Source of the DNA: Glycine soja
Lineage: Eukaryota; Streptophyta; Magnoliopsida; Fabales; Fabaceae
DNA length: 64,000 bases
Direction of reading: 5' to 3'
Assembly: GCF_004193775.1 (NCBI RefSeq)
Contig: NC_041011.1
Coordinates: 16,152,201-16,216,200 of the forward strand
Part shown: in pieces, positions 23,716-35,630 of the stretch
Layout of the letters: every line of letters begins with the position of its first letter
How positions within the stretch are numbered: the stretch's first letter is position 1
Position numbers and translations under genes: made by a program
The notes under the pieces: model-generated
Database searches by the model: none
Seen by the model: the letters and a program-made list of their open reading frames with translations, nothing else
Told to the model about the DNA's origin: nothing

Positions 23716-25191
23716 TTGTTCTTACTAAAATTTGGAACCGTGACACGTCAGAGTGGACATGGTTAAGTGGGATCCCAAATGATGTAACTTCATGTAGAGC
23801 TTGTAGGCCTTAGATCTTCTTCATCAATGAAGTCTTTTGTTTCTTAAAGATCAATGACAGCGAAATGGAGAAGGGGAAAAGGTGATTGGAGACGTCACTT
23901 CAAGGAAAAGATGAGTCAATAACAAGCTCACCACCATAGGAAGTCATGGATAATAGTTTGAAGGTAGGAGAAGATTAGTGGAGAGAGAGAGAGAGAGGGG
24001 GGGGGGGGCACGAAATTTATGCCTCAAATGAGGTCTGAACTTTGATTCAGCTCACTAATCCAAGATCAAGTCCAAGATTTTTCACTAAGTGTGCTTATGT
24101 GTCATGAGGCATGTAAATCATGAAGGACATGCACAAAGTGTGACTATATGATGTGACAATGAGGTGTAGCAAGCAAATTCTCACCTCCCCCTTAGGCTGA
24201 TCCAAAATTTAATTGGATTAAACTTCTCTCAATTCAATTAAATTTCTCTTCCGACACACATCAAATAGTGCACTTAATGCATGTTAAATTATAAAACTAC
24301 CCCTAATACAAAACCTAGTGTAGGTGTCCTAAAATACAAGGGCTGAAAAATCTTACATTACTAGTGTACCCTCCGTATACTATGGTGCCCTAAATACAAG
24401 GCCCAAAAATAATGAAACCCTAATCTAATATGTACAAAGATAAGTGGGCTTATACTTAGCCCATGGCCCAAAATCTACCCTAAAGCTCATGAGAACCCTA
24501 GGGCCTTCTCCTACATCTCTGACCCAATCTTCTTGGAGTCTCCTAGCCATGACTTTGGTGATAGGTCCCCTCGTTGGGAGGATTGCATCACCGAACTTCA
24601 CACGTCGGCTTGGAGAGGTACCTTTGACAGAAGGGGAAACCTGCAAAACAAAGAACTCTACTACTCAAGTAAGAATATGTGTAAGGAAAGAAAAACAAGT
24701 ATATGCTGAAATGGTGCTTGTATAAGAGAAAGAGAAAGAGAGGGGTATAGGTTTGTTGCCGTGTGTTGAATGTGTGAGCAGGTCGTGTAGAGTGGTTCAA
24801 TGGAACTTGTATTTATAATAGTTCGAGTGTGGTTGTTGGTCCTTGTTTGTAGGGGCTGTTGTAGCCTTATAGATAATTTTCGGCTTATAGATAATAGCCG
24901 AGAGCTTAGAGATAATGTTAGAGATAAACATTTGAATTATATATAAAGGTAGGAGATAATCATACCCTGTAGATAATGTGGCGTTATAGATAATTTAATA
25001 CCTGCCAATAGATAAAATATTCAAACACATTTGAATAATAGTTAGGCTAGAGATAACCTGTTTGTTGGGAAGCCCGACTGCTTAGGGCCTAAGCGTCTGT
25101 GCCTTGTAGCAGGAGTGACGTGGAGGGTGGACATGCGTCTTTGAGTGCCATGTAGGATGTCATGTAGAATCTGTGGGTCCTAGACATTACA
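23716..25191 (-). repeat. 3' LTR of element A (interrupted by LTR E)
   Basis: The LTR consists of 23716-23740 and 24591-25191. On the minus strand it starts TGTAATGTCTAGGACC (at 25191) and ends GTAAGAACA (at 23716), giving TG...CA ends. The purine tract AAGGGGCTTA directly precedes it at 25201-25192. A TATAAATA box lies at 24817-24810 (minus). The matching 5' copy is at 51525-51835 and lacks about 290 bp present here (about 24820-25105). Confidence 0.75.
23741..24590 (-). repeat. LTR E: 850-bp gypsy-type LTR carrying a coding tail, inserted in the LTR of A
   Basis: Minus strand: starts TGATGCAATCCTCC at 24590 and ends TGACGTGTCA at 23741. Near its start it carries an open frame with GPITKVMARRLQEDWV (24590-24425), like the C-terminal tail of Ty3/gypsy polyproteins that run into the LTR. 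The flanks (AACCG left, CCG right) fit a 5-bp duplication that has lost two bases. A GA microsatellite and a run of 12-13 G lie at 23981-24008. No internal region is present, so a solo LTR is likely. Confidence 0.6.
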
Positions 25192-25863
25192 TAAGCCCCT
25201 TAAGCTCTGAGTTAGCTTGTGGGCGGAGGTTGTCCAGTGTCAAAGTAGATTGTCCCGCGTTGAAGGAGTATGACTGATGTCTGGGGTAGTAATCTTAACA
25301 AACAGAGGATGGCGAGTTTATCAAGCCCCCAGGCGTGGTAGCCTTGACGAATGTGAGAGTTGCAGGTCGATGTGGCTTGTCAAGCCCCCGAGCCTGGACA
25401 TGTGTTGTCCAGACTACTTTTGTCAAGTTATCCATGATGGACATGTCTTTGGCGTGCTAGGTAAGGTAAGTCATCGGATTTGACAACTCTACCCCTTTTC
25501 TGATTGTTTGAGAGTGCATTGAAGACAACACGTAACAACTATCTACTGTAACAGGCATGTGCGGCACACGCGCAATACTCTTGCATACGTGTTACACATA
25601 GAGTGGGCACGTACTGGAGTAACGATCGTGCATGAGTAGGGGAACGTTATGGTGCAAAATTTTAAGGAACCTTTTTAGCTTTCGTCAGTTACCAAAAAAC
25701 CCATCTCCCCTATAAATGGAGTGGATGTTTGATTTCAGGTCACTGTTCATTGCCTTCTTTCTTTCTTGCTTGCTCTTATTCATTCTTGATTCCTTGTGCT
25801 TTCTTGGCTTTTAGTTTCTCTTCCTTCCCTTTTCATCTTCTAAAAGTACTCCCATTCACCACA

Positions 25864-27075
25864 ATGTCTTCTTTTCTGTCTGATTCTGCCATTGGACTAG
25901 GCAACAATGATTCTAGGGGCTCGAATGAGCAACCCATCATGGATCGAGAGGTCATCTCGATAAGTGGTTCCTCGTTTAAGGATACCTACCAAGGTGCCTC
26001 TGATAGCGAGTCCTCCTCCTCGGAGAGGGTGAGGACCTCACGCCGAACTGGTGGGGCCACTTCTCACCCTTGCTGAAAAGCACGACCTTTTGCTGCTACC
26101 AGGGAGCCAGTCCCGATTACTGTGATCCTCCCCCGTTCTGCTTCCGGGGGTGTAAGGAGAGCTAGTAGTGGCGGAGATGTGAGGTCGTCACCCCGCTTAC
26201 AATATAGCGTGAGTGTTGGGTTGCCTTCATCCTCGCGTCTTCCTCGATCATTTGTACACCTCCAGTGATGCTACTTCACTGTGGGACACCACTTACAAGC
26301 CATAGCATAAAACCCTGACTGACTTTGTGTCAGCTTTTGACAAAAATCTCATCAGGTCGGCTAGGGTGTAGAATGCTACTAATTCTACCAAGGTGTTTCT
26401 CCAAAGGATTTTGACAATTCTAGAGAAGAATGGACTGTGGTACCAAGAGGCAGTGCAAAAGGTGGTGTCCTTGGAGATGGAGATCACCAAGAGGAGGGCT
26501 ACTGCTCATACTCTGTGGCGAGCATAGCACCCTAAGGTGGCTAATGCCACCGTTGCTTTTGCTTAGGCCATAAGGGTGAACCACCAAATGACTTCCAAGG
26601 TTGGCGGTGCACTGGCCAAGTTGTTGCGCACCCGATTAGATGGTGATAACTTGTTTAGATGCTGCAAGAGCTTGTATGCTGAGAAGATGGACCTGGGTGG
26701 CAAAGTGGAGAGCATGGCGGTTAGAAGGATTGACTTTCCAAGAGGATTGCTGAGTTGGAGGTCCGACTTAAGGAATTGGAGTCCAAGCTAGAGGAGTCCT
26801 TGTTACGGGCAGCCAAAGAAAAGGAGGCAAGCAACGAGCTAGAGGAAGAGTTGATTTTGTACAGGAAGGAGGTCATGGAGCAACATGAGACAAACTTTTA
26901 GAAGGATGTCAGACAGGCCAATTTCTTTGCAAAGGGCCTTGACTTAGGTCTCTTCGATCCATTCAAGGATGTGAATAAGGGTGTCCTGCTTGATGAGGAT
27001 GAGATTGATGCAGAGGAGGAGGCTGCTGATGAAACACACGGTGCTGCAGAGCAAGGCGATGATGCTTGTGTCTAG
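25864..27075 (+). pseudogene. Antisense ORF of Tat-lineage element A (gag-like/unknown), broken
   Basis: On the plus strand, opposite to the pol genes of A, a frame starts at ATG 25864 (MSSFLSDSAIG), with Ser/Glu-rich low-complexity sequence, then a helical, coiled-coil-like region, and ends with DPFKDVNKGVLLDEDEID at 27075. At least five in-frame stops (first at 26074) and a frameshift near 26745 break it. Some Tat-lineage elements (Grande, Retand and relatives) carry an antisense ORF between integrase and 3' LTR; position and strand match that. Its function is unknown. Assignment rests on position more than on sequence. Confidence 0.55.
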
Positions 27076-27229
27076 GCTACCTTTGCCTTTGTAGACAACG
27101 TAGGAAACAAGACCTTGGTTATGTAAACATAAGATCATGGTGGTCTTGTAAAAAGTAGAATGACGTGGAGTCATCTCAGGTTTGATTTTAACCTAATTAA
27201 AGGTCTTATCCACATCTTGTGGGACTTCC

Positions 27230-27960
27230 TTTTGTTTTGTGGAGCTTCTCCCCTGATGGTTGTGAGGAGTTGTTTTTGATTTGCCCCTGGTTGAAGGTCT
27301 TGCCTAACCAGTGTAGGGATAGGTTGCTTGACTTGCTGAGTTCCTCCTCTGATGATTATGAGGAGTGAGTGTGAGTTGCACTTGATTGAAGGTCTTGTTA
27401 TGAAATCGGGTGGTGGGTTGTCTTGACCTGTAGAAGTACTCCTCTGATGGTTGTGAGAAGTAAACATGAGCTTCGACTTGATTAAAGGTCTTGCCAAATG
27501 ATGGGGTGATGGTTCGCTTAGTGGAACTTGGGGGTAGTCGTCAAAGTTGTTGCATGTGAGTGGACCAAGGGGGTGCCTTGGGTTTTGTAGAAGTATGTAC
27601 CAAGGGTGGACCTTGGGTTTTTGTACCAAGGGTAGACCTTGAATTTTGGAGATGTGAGTATCAAGAACAGACCTTGGGTTTTTTTATAAGCCTATATTCC
27701 TGCACAGATAAGAGATAGGAAATATTGTCAAGGGTAGACCTTTTGTACCTTGAGTTCCCGTGGGGGTGGAACTTAGTACTGGAAAGGGCTTCACCAAGGG
27801 TGAACCTTGGGTATGTCGAGTCTTGGACTAGAGACGTGTTTGCCTTAGGTTTTATCAAGCCTACAGAGCTGTGTCACGACTTACTAAGGATGGGCCTTGG
27901 ATTTTGTAAACTTGTAAGGATCAGCAAGCGCGGAGCTTGGGTTTGACAAGTCTTGTGTGC
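27230..27960. repeat. Two short tandem-repeat blocks in the 3' region of element A
   Basis: At 27230-27520 a unit of roughly 85-95 bp recurs three times, each with CTGATG(G/A)TT(G/A)TGAG and TGATT(G/A)AAGGTCTTG. At 27560-27960 a shorter phrase of the type CAAGGGT(G/A)GACCTTGGGTTTT recurs about six times at irregular spacing. Neither is coding. Confidence 0.7.
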
Positions 27961-27971
27961 AACATAAGTAT

Positions 27972-28570
27972 CGTGCTCTTGCATACACGACACTAGCCAT
28001 GGGTGACATGTATTGGAGACAAACTTGCTTGCTCTTGTATACATGCCTCTTACAAAATGGCAAGTACTGGAGGCATGGTGGTGTAAATCAGTGGGACTCA
28101 CCAAGGGTGAACCTTAGGTTTTGCGAGCCCTTTGAAGGATTGACAAGAGAATTGTCCAACCTGGGTTTTGGGCACCGTGCTCTTGCATACATGTCACTCG
28201 CCGTGGGTGGCACACACTGGAGACGTGGTGATATGCTCTTGCATATATGTCACTCACTGTGGGTGACATATACTGGAGTCATGATGTAAATATGCTTTTG
28301 CATGTATGCCACTCATCGTGGGTGTCATACACTAGAGACTTAGGAGAGTGCTCTTGCGCACATGTCACTCGACGTGGGTGGCATGTACTGGAGTCACCAA
28401 GATGATACGCTCTTGCGTGTGTGTCACTCATCGTGGGTGGCACACACTGGAGTCGTGGTGGTAATATGCTCTTGCATGTATGCTACTTGCCATGGGTGGT
28501 ACACACTAGAGGCTTATTATGATGCTCATGCGCACATGTCACTCGTCGTGGGTGACATGTACTGGAGATG
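27972..28570. repeat. ~58-bp tandem repeat array with internal palindrome
   Basis: About nine diverged copies of a 55-62 bp unit (one interval is longer). Each carries GCTCTTGC, then ATGTCACTC, GTGGGTGACATGT and ACTGGAG. Within a unit ACATGTCAC and GTGACATGT are inverted copies, so each unit can fold. It lies between the integrase and the antisense ORF of element A, where Tat-lineage elements have hypervariable repeats. Confidence 0.85.
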
Positions 28571-28744
28571 AGGTCTCGTTAAAAATTATTCAACGTATGT
28601 AACTAAGTACAAATTCCCTTCGTTACCCCAAATGTATCTTATTAAAAACCCTTTAAGCCAAAATCTTGGATTTTATATTTTTGGAACAAAAGACTTGAGT
28701 AAGGAAAAGAGTACAACATTAGGTTTAGAGTGTAAGTCAATTGA

Positions 28745-30139
28745 AGTAGAATTTCAGGTGGGTAGTGTTCCACGTTCGTGGGATTGCTTTGCCATCCAAC
28801 TCTTGTAGTCGATACGCTCCGTTGTCGAGGACCTTCCCAGTTGGGGCCAAGCTTTCCTGCTCGGGGATCTTTTCTGGCTTCATCTTGGACTCGCCATACG
28901 AGGTCGTCGGGTTGTAAGGCTCATGTGTTGTATCTCCCGGCTGTTCATAGTTTGGCAGCTTATTCCTTAATCTTCATCATTTTTGGGACTTCTTCGGTGA
29001 TTTTAAGTTCCACCCTCATATATTCTTCACTTTGATGTTGCAGGAACAGTAGTCTCCTTGTCAACGGTTCCCCAACTTCAACGGGGATCATGGCGTCAGT
29101 GCCATATGTGAGTCAGTAAGGAGTTTTATTGGTGGTTGTCTAAGATGTACAATGGTATGCCCAGAGTATGCTGTAGAGTTTTTCTTTCCATAGGCCCTTA
29201 GACTTGTCAAGTGTAGTTTGCAGGGCCCTGAGGATGACTCTATTAGTTGCCTCTTCCTGTTCGTTAGTTTGAGGATGTTCAATAGAAGTGACTAGGTGCT
29301 TGATGCCTAGCCTTGTCAAAAAGTCTTCGTAAGTCTGGACTTTGAATTGGGTGTCGTTATCGGTGACAATGGCGTATGGGAGGCCGTACCTGGAGATGAG
29401 GTGCTTTTAGGTGAATTTTTCCACCTCGCTGGCCGTAATTTCTTGAAATGGTCTTGCTTCTATCCAATTGGTGAAGTAGTCAATGGTGGCTAGTAAGTAC
29501 TTGACAGCTCCTAGGGCCTTTGTCAGTGGTTCCAGTGTGTTCATTCCCCACAAGGCGAAGGGCTAAGGGGAGCATAGACGGTGAAGGTTGTAAGGAGGAG
29601 TGCGTGACACGCCTACAAATTCTTGACATCATCTACATCTCTTGGTTAAGTTGAGGGTGTCTGCCCTGAGTGTTGGCCAATAATAGCCAGCTTGTACCAC
29701 TACGGTGGCTAGGGAGCGTCTTCCGGTATGGAGACCATAGATCCCTTCGTGAAGTTCTCTCATGACGTAGTCTGCCTATTGACTGTTGAGGCATTTGAGT
29801 AGGGGTGTTGTCTACCCTCTTTTGAAAAGTTTGCCATCAAGGATGGTGTAGTAGCTGACCTTCTGTTTGAAGGGGTCAGGCTTCGTCCTCGTTTGGTGGT
29901 AGGACCCCCCGAATGAGAAATTTTTTGTAGGGGGTCATTTACTTTGGTTTCTCCATTTCTCTGGCCATAATTTCCTAAGCATTGTGGGAGTTTAGAGCGT
30001 CTCCTGGATGATGATCTTGAGGTACTCGACCTTCTTGGCATTGGCTAGCGTGGAGAGTAGGTCTACTCAGGTATCACTTTCCTTGGGAATGTAATATATT
30101 TCGAAATATTTGAAATTGTCGATAAGAGACTTCACTATG
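28745..30139 (-). pseudogene. Integrase of element A (Tat lineage), broken
   Basis: Minus-strand reading below the B insertion: the end of the RNase H region (FKYFEIYYIPRES), a linker, a zinc-binding-type start (VMRELHEGIYGLH, GYYWPTLRADT), the catalytic core (AIDYFT-W-EARPF type, then RYGLPYAIVTDNDTQF, then HPQTNEQEEATNRVILRAL), and a C-terminal part with VWRVQDEARKDP and KLGPNWEGP near 28850. The protein would join reverse-transcribed DNA to the host genome. Many stops are present (for example near 30060, 29650, 29400 and 28960). It is upstream of the tandem repeats and antisense ORF. Confidence 0.75.
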
Positions 30140-31284
30140 TGATATGAACCTTCATTGCACAAAGGCTGACTTAGGATCGTCTAGGATTAAACCTTGATGG
30201 AAAATGTGAAATTGATTAAGGAAAGGATGGAAAATTGGCAAGATTTAAGGGTTGGGCGGTGGCTAATTTCGTGGGCCTTAATAAGGTGATTTTTGGCATA
30301 AAATGGAAGAATGATATGATAAAACGTAGGTTAAGTGGTGGTTGGACAGAAATATAGAAATAACAATAACTCAAGCTACAGGGCTCCAAATGAGGTGATT
30401 CCAAAACGAGGTGAAAGATCTCGTTTTGAAATTCATTTTAGGCTCAAGAATCACTTAATTTGAGCGCGTAAAATGGGAGTTATGGCCTCGAGATAATTCT
30501 GGGCAGAAGTGGATTTTCTGGAATTATGGTATGAAAGAACAAGGTTGAAGATGAAAGGAAGAAAAGAATCACTCTTTCCGGCGAGGGCAATACACAAAGG
30601 TTGTGAAAGTCCTTTGATATAGCCAGGGTGTTCTTGAATCACTCAAGAACTTAGGAGAATCACTCTCACTAAGATAAAAGAGATAAACTCTAATTTTCTG
30701 AATAAAACTCAACTTGTGTTTATTGATAAAATGGTTCAGCTTATATAGAAGCTTTACATCAGATTTTAGTAATGATCCATTAACCTATAATTAAAAGAAC
30801 TTAATGCCACTAACCTTGGGAATTAAAAGAGCTTAATGGCTGAGTGTAACTGAAATTGTGGCAACCAAAAGTCACCCCAAACAGCCATTAAGTCAGCCAC
30901 CATTTGGTCTCCCAAAAGGCTGATGCCTAGATTCCCAATTGGGCCCTTATTACAACTTGAACTAAACCAAACTAAAGTCGTTTTAGTTGATTAACCCAAA
31001 ACATATTTTTTGGTCAGCCAACTTTACAAGGATTGGACCATTATTTAGACAAACTAAACACTCTAAAACTGAGACAAAGTGGTGCCATTTAGTCCTCCTC
31101 TATTTGGGCCATGATACAATTCACAACCTTGGACTTTTCTGCTTGAAACTTGGGCTTGTATTCAAATAGTATGGACAACACTTGTTGAAGAGCTTCCTTG
31201 GCTTTCCTTGCTCTAGCCCTTGTCATAGGTTCTCCAAGTCCTTTAAGTGGATCCTTGCCCTTGCTCTTGGTCAAGTCCTCATCA
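30140..31284 (-). repeat. 3' LTR of element B
   Basis: Minus strand: starts TGATGAGGACTTGACC at 31284 and ends GGTTCATATCA at 30140. The polypurine tract AAGAAGGAGAGAA abuts it at 31297-31285. A TATATAAG box lies at 30747-30740 (minus). It contains the last codons of the polyprotein (31284-31089). Confidence 0.92.
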
Positions 31285-33607
31285 TTCTCTCCTTCTTGAG
31301 AAGGATTTGTCCTCAAATCGGATTCTCCATCTGCATCAAAAAGAGATAAGTCAGAGACATTGAAGGTGGAACTAACATTATACTCACCGGGCAACTCAAC
31401 TTTGTAAGCATTGTCATTGATTCTTTCAAGCACTTGAAATGGTCCATCTCCCCTTGGTTGAAGCTTTGATCTCCTTTGTTCCGGAAACCTTCCTTTTCTC
31501 ATGTGCACCCAAACCCAATCTTCGGGTTCGAAGACAACCTTCTTTCTCCCTTTGTTGGCTTGTTTAAGCTTTTATTTCTCCTCTCAATTTGATTTTTGAC
31601 TCTCTCATGAAGCTTCTTCACATAGTTCGCCTTTGCTTGACCTTCTTTATGCTTAAAAATAGAAACATTATGCATATGCAAAAGACCAAGAGGAGTTAGT
31701 GGGTTAAAACCTTAAACAACTTCAAAAGGAGAACAATTAGTGGCGCTATGAACAACTCTATTGTAAGCAAACTCAACATGGGGTAAACAAGCTTCCCAAG
31801 TTTTTAAGTTCTTCCTCAAAACTGTCCTAAGCAAAGTTCCCAATGTCCTATTAACAACTTCCGTTTGCCCATCGGTTTGTGGGTGACAAGTGGTTGAAAA
31901 TAACAATTTAATGCCCAACTTACCCCACAAAGTCCTCCAAAAATGGCTTAGGAACTTAGAGTCCCTATCACTAACAATGCTCATTGGCAAACCATGGAGT
32001 CTCACAATCTCCTTGAAAAACAAATCAGCCACATGGGAAGCATCATCAACTTTTTTACATGGAATAAAATGAGCCATTTTAGAAAACCTATCAACAACCA
32101 CAAAAATGGAATCTCTACCACTGCTTGTTTTTGGAAGCCCCAAAACAAAATCCATGGATAAATCAATCCAAGGATACTCCGGAATTGGCAATGGAGTATA
32201 CAATCCATGAGGCTTTACCTTAGACTTTGCCTTTTTACATACAATGCAATGTTCACAAAATTTGTGCACATCCTTTTTTCATATGAGGCCAATAAAAATG
32301 TTCTTGTAATGTTTCTAGAGTCTTTTGGACCCCAAAATGCCCCATTAAACCTCCTTCATGTGCTTCACAAACAAGCAAATTTCTTGTAGAACATTTAGGC
32401 ACACACAATTTGTTTTCTTTGAAAAGAAAGCCTTCATGTCTAAAGAAACCATTTTCTGAAAAATTTTCACAGTTTTTAAAAATTTCTCCAAAAGTTTCAT
32501 CATTTTCATACATGCTTTTCAAACATTCAAGACCAATCAATTTTGTTTCAAGCATAGAAAGTAATGCATGACGCCGAGAAAGAGCATCAACTACAATATT
32601 ACCTTTTCCCTTTTTATGTTTGATAACATAAGGGAATTGCTCTAGGAATTCCACCCACTTCGCATGCCTTTTGTTAAGCTTGCCTTGCCCCTTGATATAT
32701 TTGAGGGACTCATGGTCACTATGAATGACAAATTCCTTGGGATAAAGGTAGTGTTGCCATGTTTTCAAAGCCCATACTAAGGCATACAACTCCTTATCAT
32801 AAGTTGAATAGTTAAGGTTAGGACCACTTAACTTTTCACTAAAATAAGCAATTGGATGACCTTCTTGCAACAACACAGCCCCAATCCCAACATTTGAAGC
32901 ATCACACTCAATTTCAAAAGATTTTTGAAAGTTTGGCAACGCAAGTATGGGGGCATTAGTTAGCTTTTGCTTAAGAATATTGAAAGCTTCTTCTTGTTTC
33001 TCTCCCCATTTGAAACCAACATTTTTCTTGAGCACTTCATTGAGAGGTGCTGCCAATGTGCTAAAATCCTTCACAAATCATCTATAAAAACTTGCTAAGC
33101 CATGAAAACTCCTCACCTCGGTCACGGACTTAGGTGTAGGCCATTCTGGAATAGCCCTAACCTTCTCCTCATCAACTTGCACTCCTTTTGAACTTACAAC
33201 AAATCCAAGAAACACAACATGGTTACTACAAAAGATGCATTTTTCAAGATTGGCATACAATTGTTCTTCTCTAAGCACACACAAGACAGATTTTAAATGA
33301 TCAATATGCAAATCAAGTGAAGTGCTATAGATAAGAATATCATCAAAGTACACCACAACGAACTTTCCTATGAACTCTCTCAAGATATGGTTCATTAATC
33401 TCATGAAAGTGCTAGGAGCGTTAGTTAGGCCAAAAGACATAACCAACCATTCATACAAACCATATTTTGTTTTAAAAGCAGTTTTCCATTCATCCCCTTC
33501 TCTAATCCTAATTTGATTGTATCCACTTTTTAAATCGATTTTAGAAAAGTAACATGCACCATGCAATTCATCAAGCAAATCATCAAGCCTAGGTATAGGA
33601 TGCCTAT
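31089..33607 (-). pseudogene. Element B pol, distal part: reverse transcriptase, RNase H, integrase and LTR-encoded tail
   Basis: Minus-strand order: RT with [13 protein letters not shown] and YFDDILIYS (33578-33078), RNase H ([16 protein letters not shown], 32940-32880), zinc-binding [14 protein letters not shown] (about 32290), an integrase core with [21 protein letters not shown] and [17 protein letters not shown] (32170-31850), and a C-terminal part RSKLQPRGDGPFQVL that runs into the LTR with GEPMTRARARKAKEAL. Breaks: stop at 33075, a one-base shift in an A-run at about 32275, stop at 31709, and another shift near 31565. The upstream half of the gene is above 44174; element C separates them within the RT. 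Confidence 0.9.
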
Positions 33608-34771
33608 TGATGTGTCATCATTTTCTTCTATTTTCTAAACCCTTTTTGCACCATTTTAATTACTGATTGGTCTTAATTGTCAATTAATTAGGCAGTTTTA
33701 TTATTTGGGCTCATTTAGCTAATTTGATGTTTTTAATCTAATTTCAGGAATTAATGAAACATTGGGCTTAATCTGAATTTTGGTTGTGGACTTGAAGAGA
33801 GCAAATAAAGCAGTGCTTACCTTAGTTAAATTCTAATTAGGAAATTTCGAAATTTGATTTTATGTGGTTCAATGTTTATTTCGTTTTGGGCCAGAGTATT
33901 GTAATAGGGCCCAGTGACTTTGAGTGACTCTTTTTAAATAGCATCCTTGGGATTCGTGCAGGGCATTCTGTTTGACTATTATTCAGAGCTTAGGGTTTAT
34001 GGTTTTGAAGTTTTTCTGTTCTAATGCTACTGTTTCGTTCTTAATGCAATTTTTGATTTCCTGCTTCTAATTACAATTTCGTTCTTGTTTCTTCTTCTAC
34101 TTTCATTTATGTTTCTGTCTCATTTACGTTTCTGTCTCATTTACGTTTCTGTTCATCTACGTTTCTGTTTCTTTACGTTTCTGCTTCATGTTTCATTTAC
34201 GTTTTCTGTTTGAATCTATGGAAGGCTAAATATTCTGGTGTTGTTTCCTTTTGAGGACGAAGCCTAACTCTCTTTGAGGTTTCGTTTATAATGTGGTTCC
34301 CTGGCAGTTTTCCCTTCACCAGTTAACCCAAATTCGTGAACATTAATCAGTGCACACTTCGTGTTCGATTAATTGCCTCTGAGCCTAACTTGCGTTAGGG
34401 CTAACTGGTGTATGTGGTGCCTAACCACGTATTGACAACCCTAAGTTGATTTTCGCTTAGTAAATTGAAATAGGGTTGGATTAAGTGGTTAACTGTTAGG
34501 GACGAATTCTCCATAACCCATGATAAGAGAATGACTTTTGAATCAGAGGAAACAACCTATTTTTAATATTATTAGTTTCGTATTCCAGTTTACTTGTTCT
34601 GCTCCTTAAATCACAAAACAAACAACCCCCCCCCCCCCAATCGTTACTGTTACTGCTACTGCAAGTATATTATGAACATTTGGTTTATCATTGCTCGTTG
34701 GGAAACGACCTAGGATCACTTCCTAGTTACTGCATTATCATGTTTATTTGATTCGGGTACGACCTCGATCA
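33608..34771 (+). repeat. 5' LTR of element C
   Basis: Starts TGATGTGTCATC and ends CCTCGATCA. It contains a TTACGTTTCTG-type short repeat cluster (34110-34210) and a C-run at about 34626-34638. Against the 3' copy it differs by scattered substitutions, one fewer copy of a 17-bp phrase near 34395, and one extra TTTCTG repeat unit. Confidence 0.92.
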
Positions 34772-34775
34772 AATT

Positions 34776-34793
34776 TGGCGCCGTTGCCGAGGA
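34776..34793 (+). promoter_or_regulatory. Primer-binding site of element C (tRNA-Asp type)
   Basis: TGGCGCCGTTGCCGAGGA starts four bases after the LTR. It matches the expected complement of the tRNA-Asp 3' end with one mismatch. Confidence 0.8.
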
Positions 34794-35630
34794 GCAGTAT
34801 CCAAAGGTTCATAATAGCTAGCTAGTGTTGTGTGTTTAATTCTTTCGTGTGTTATGTTTAATTGTTAGTATTGTGTTAGTCTGTGTGTTAGTGTTGTTTA
34901 GCGTCCTGGTATTTTGTTTAGTGGGTGTTCTGTTTCAGTTTTCCTATTAAGCGTTTCCCCTGTTTCAGTTTTGGGTATTTTGCTGTGAATAGTGTTTTGC
35001 GACGGACTTAGCGACCACTTTTGCTTGTGGCAAAACAGACTAGTAGTAGAAATCAAGTAAAGACGGATTTTAGCGACCACCCATGCTGAATTATTTGAGA
35101 TTTTTTGTTTTAGTAGCTAGGGTTGTTATTTTTGGATGAATTTTTTTGTGGTAACTTCTTTTAATCTATATTTTGTGGGAAAAATAGCTAGAGCCTTTAG
35201 TTTGGTCAGATTTAAAAGTTCCAAAAAAGTAGCAAATTTTGTGTTTGTCGAAACTTCAAACGGCCATAACTTTTGCTCCGGTTATTAGAATCACAATTAT
35301 TATATATGTATTTGGGGTAGAAAAAAATTTCCTATGCCTTGGCAGCCACCGTAGGCTGGCTGAGGTCTCCATCGTCCAAAAATAGTGATTCTGTCAAAAG
35401 TTTTTTATTTTTCAAGTTTTATTCACTTATTTTTCTTAACCTACCATTTTTAGTTTCCATAGTTAGACTTTGAATTTTTGCCTGAAATTTTTGTGCTATC
35501 TTCTCATCATTTTATAAGGTTGCTCACAAAATTTCAAGTCATTTGGATATCATTTGAGGGTAGCTGTAGTTCAAACCTGCACCTTTATTTACATGACAAG
35601 GCAACTAGTTGTGCATGCTGAATGTAGTGT
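34794..35630 (+). other. Untranslated leader of element C
   Basis: About 0.8 kb between PBS and first gag ATG, T-rich, with no convincing frame. Athila elements usually have a long leader here. Confidence 0.6.

Noticed and set aside
27972..28570. CRISPR-like repeat array
   Set aside because: Contiguous diverged tandem units without unique spacers, in a plant retrotransposon 3' region.
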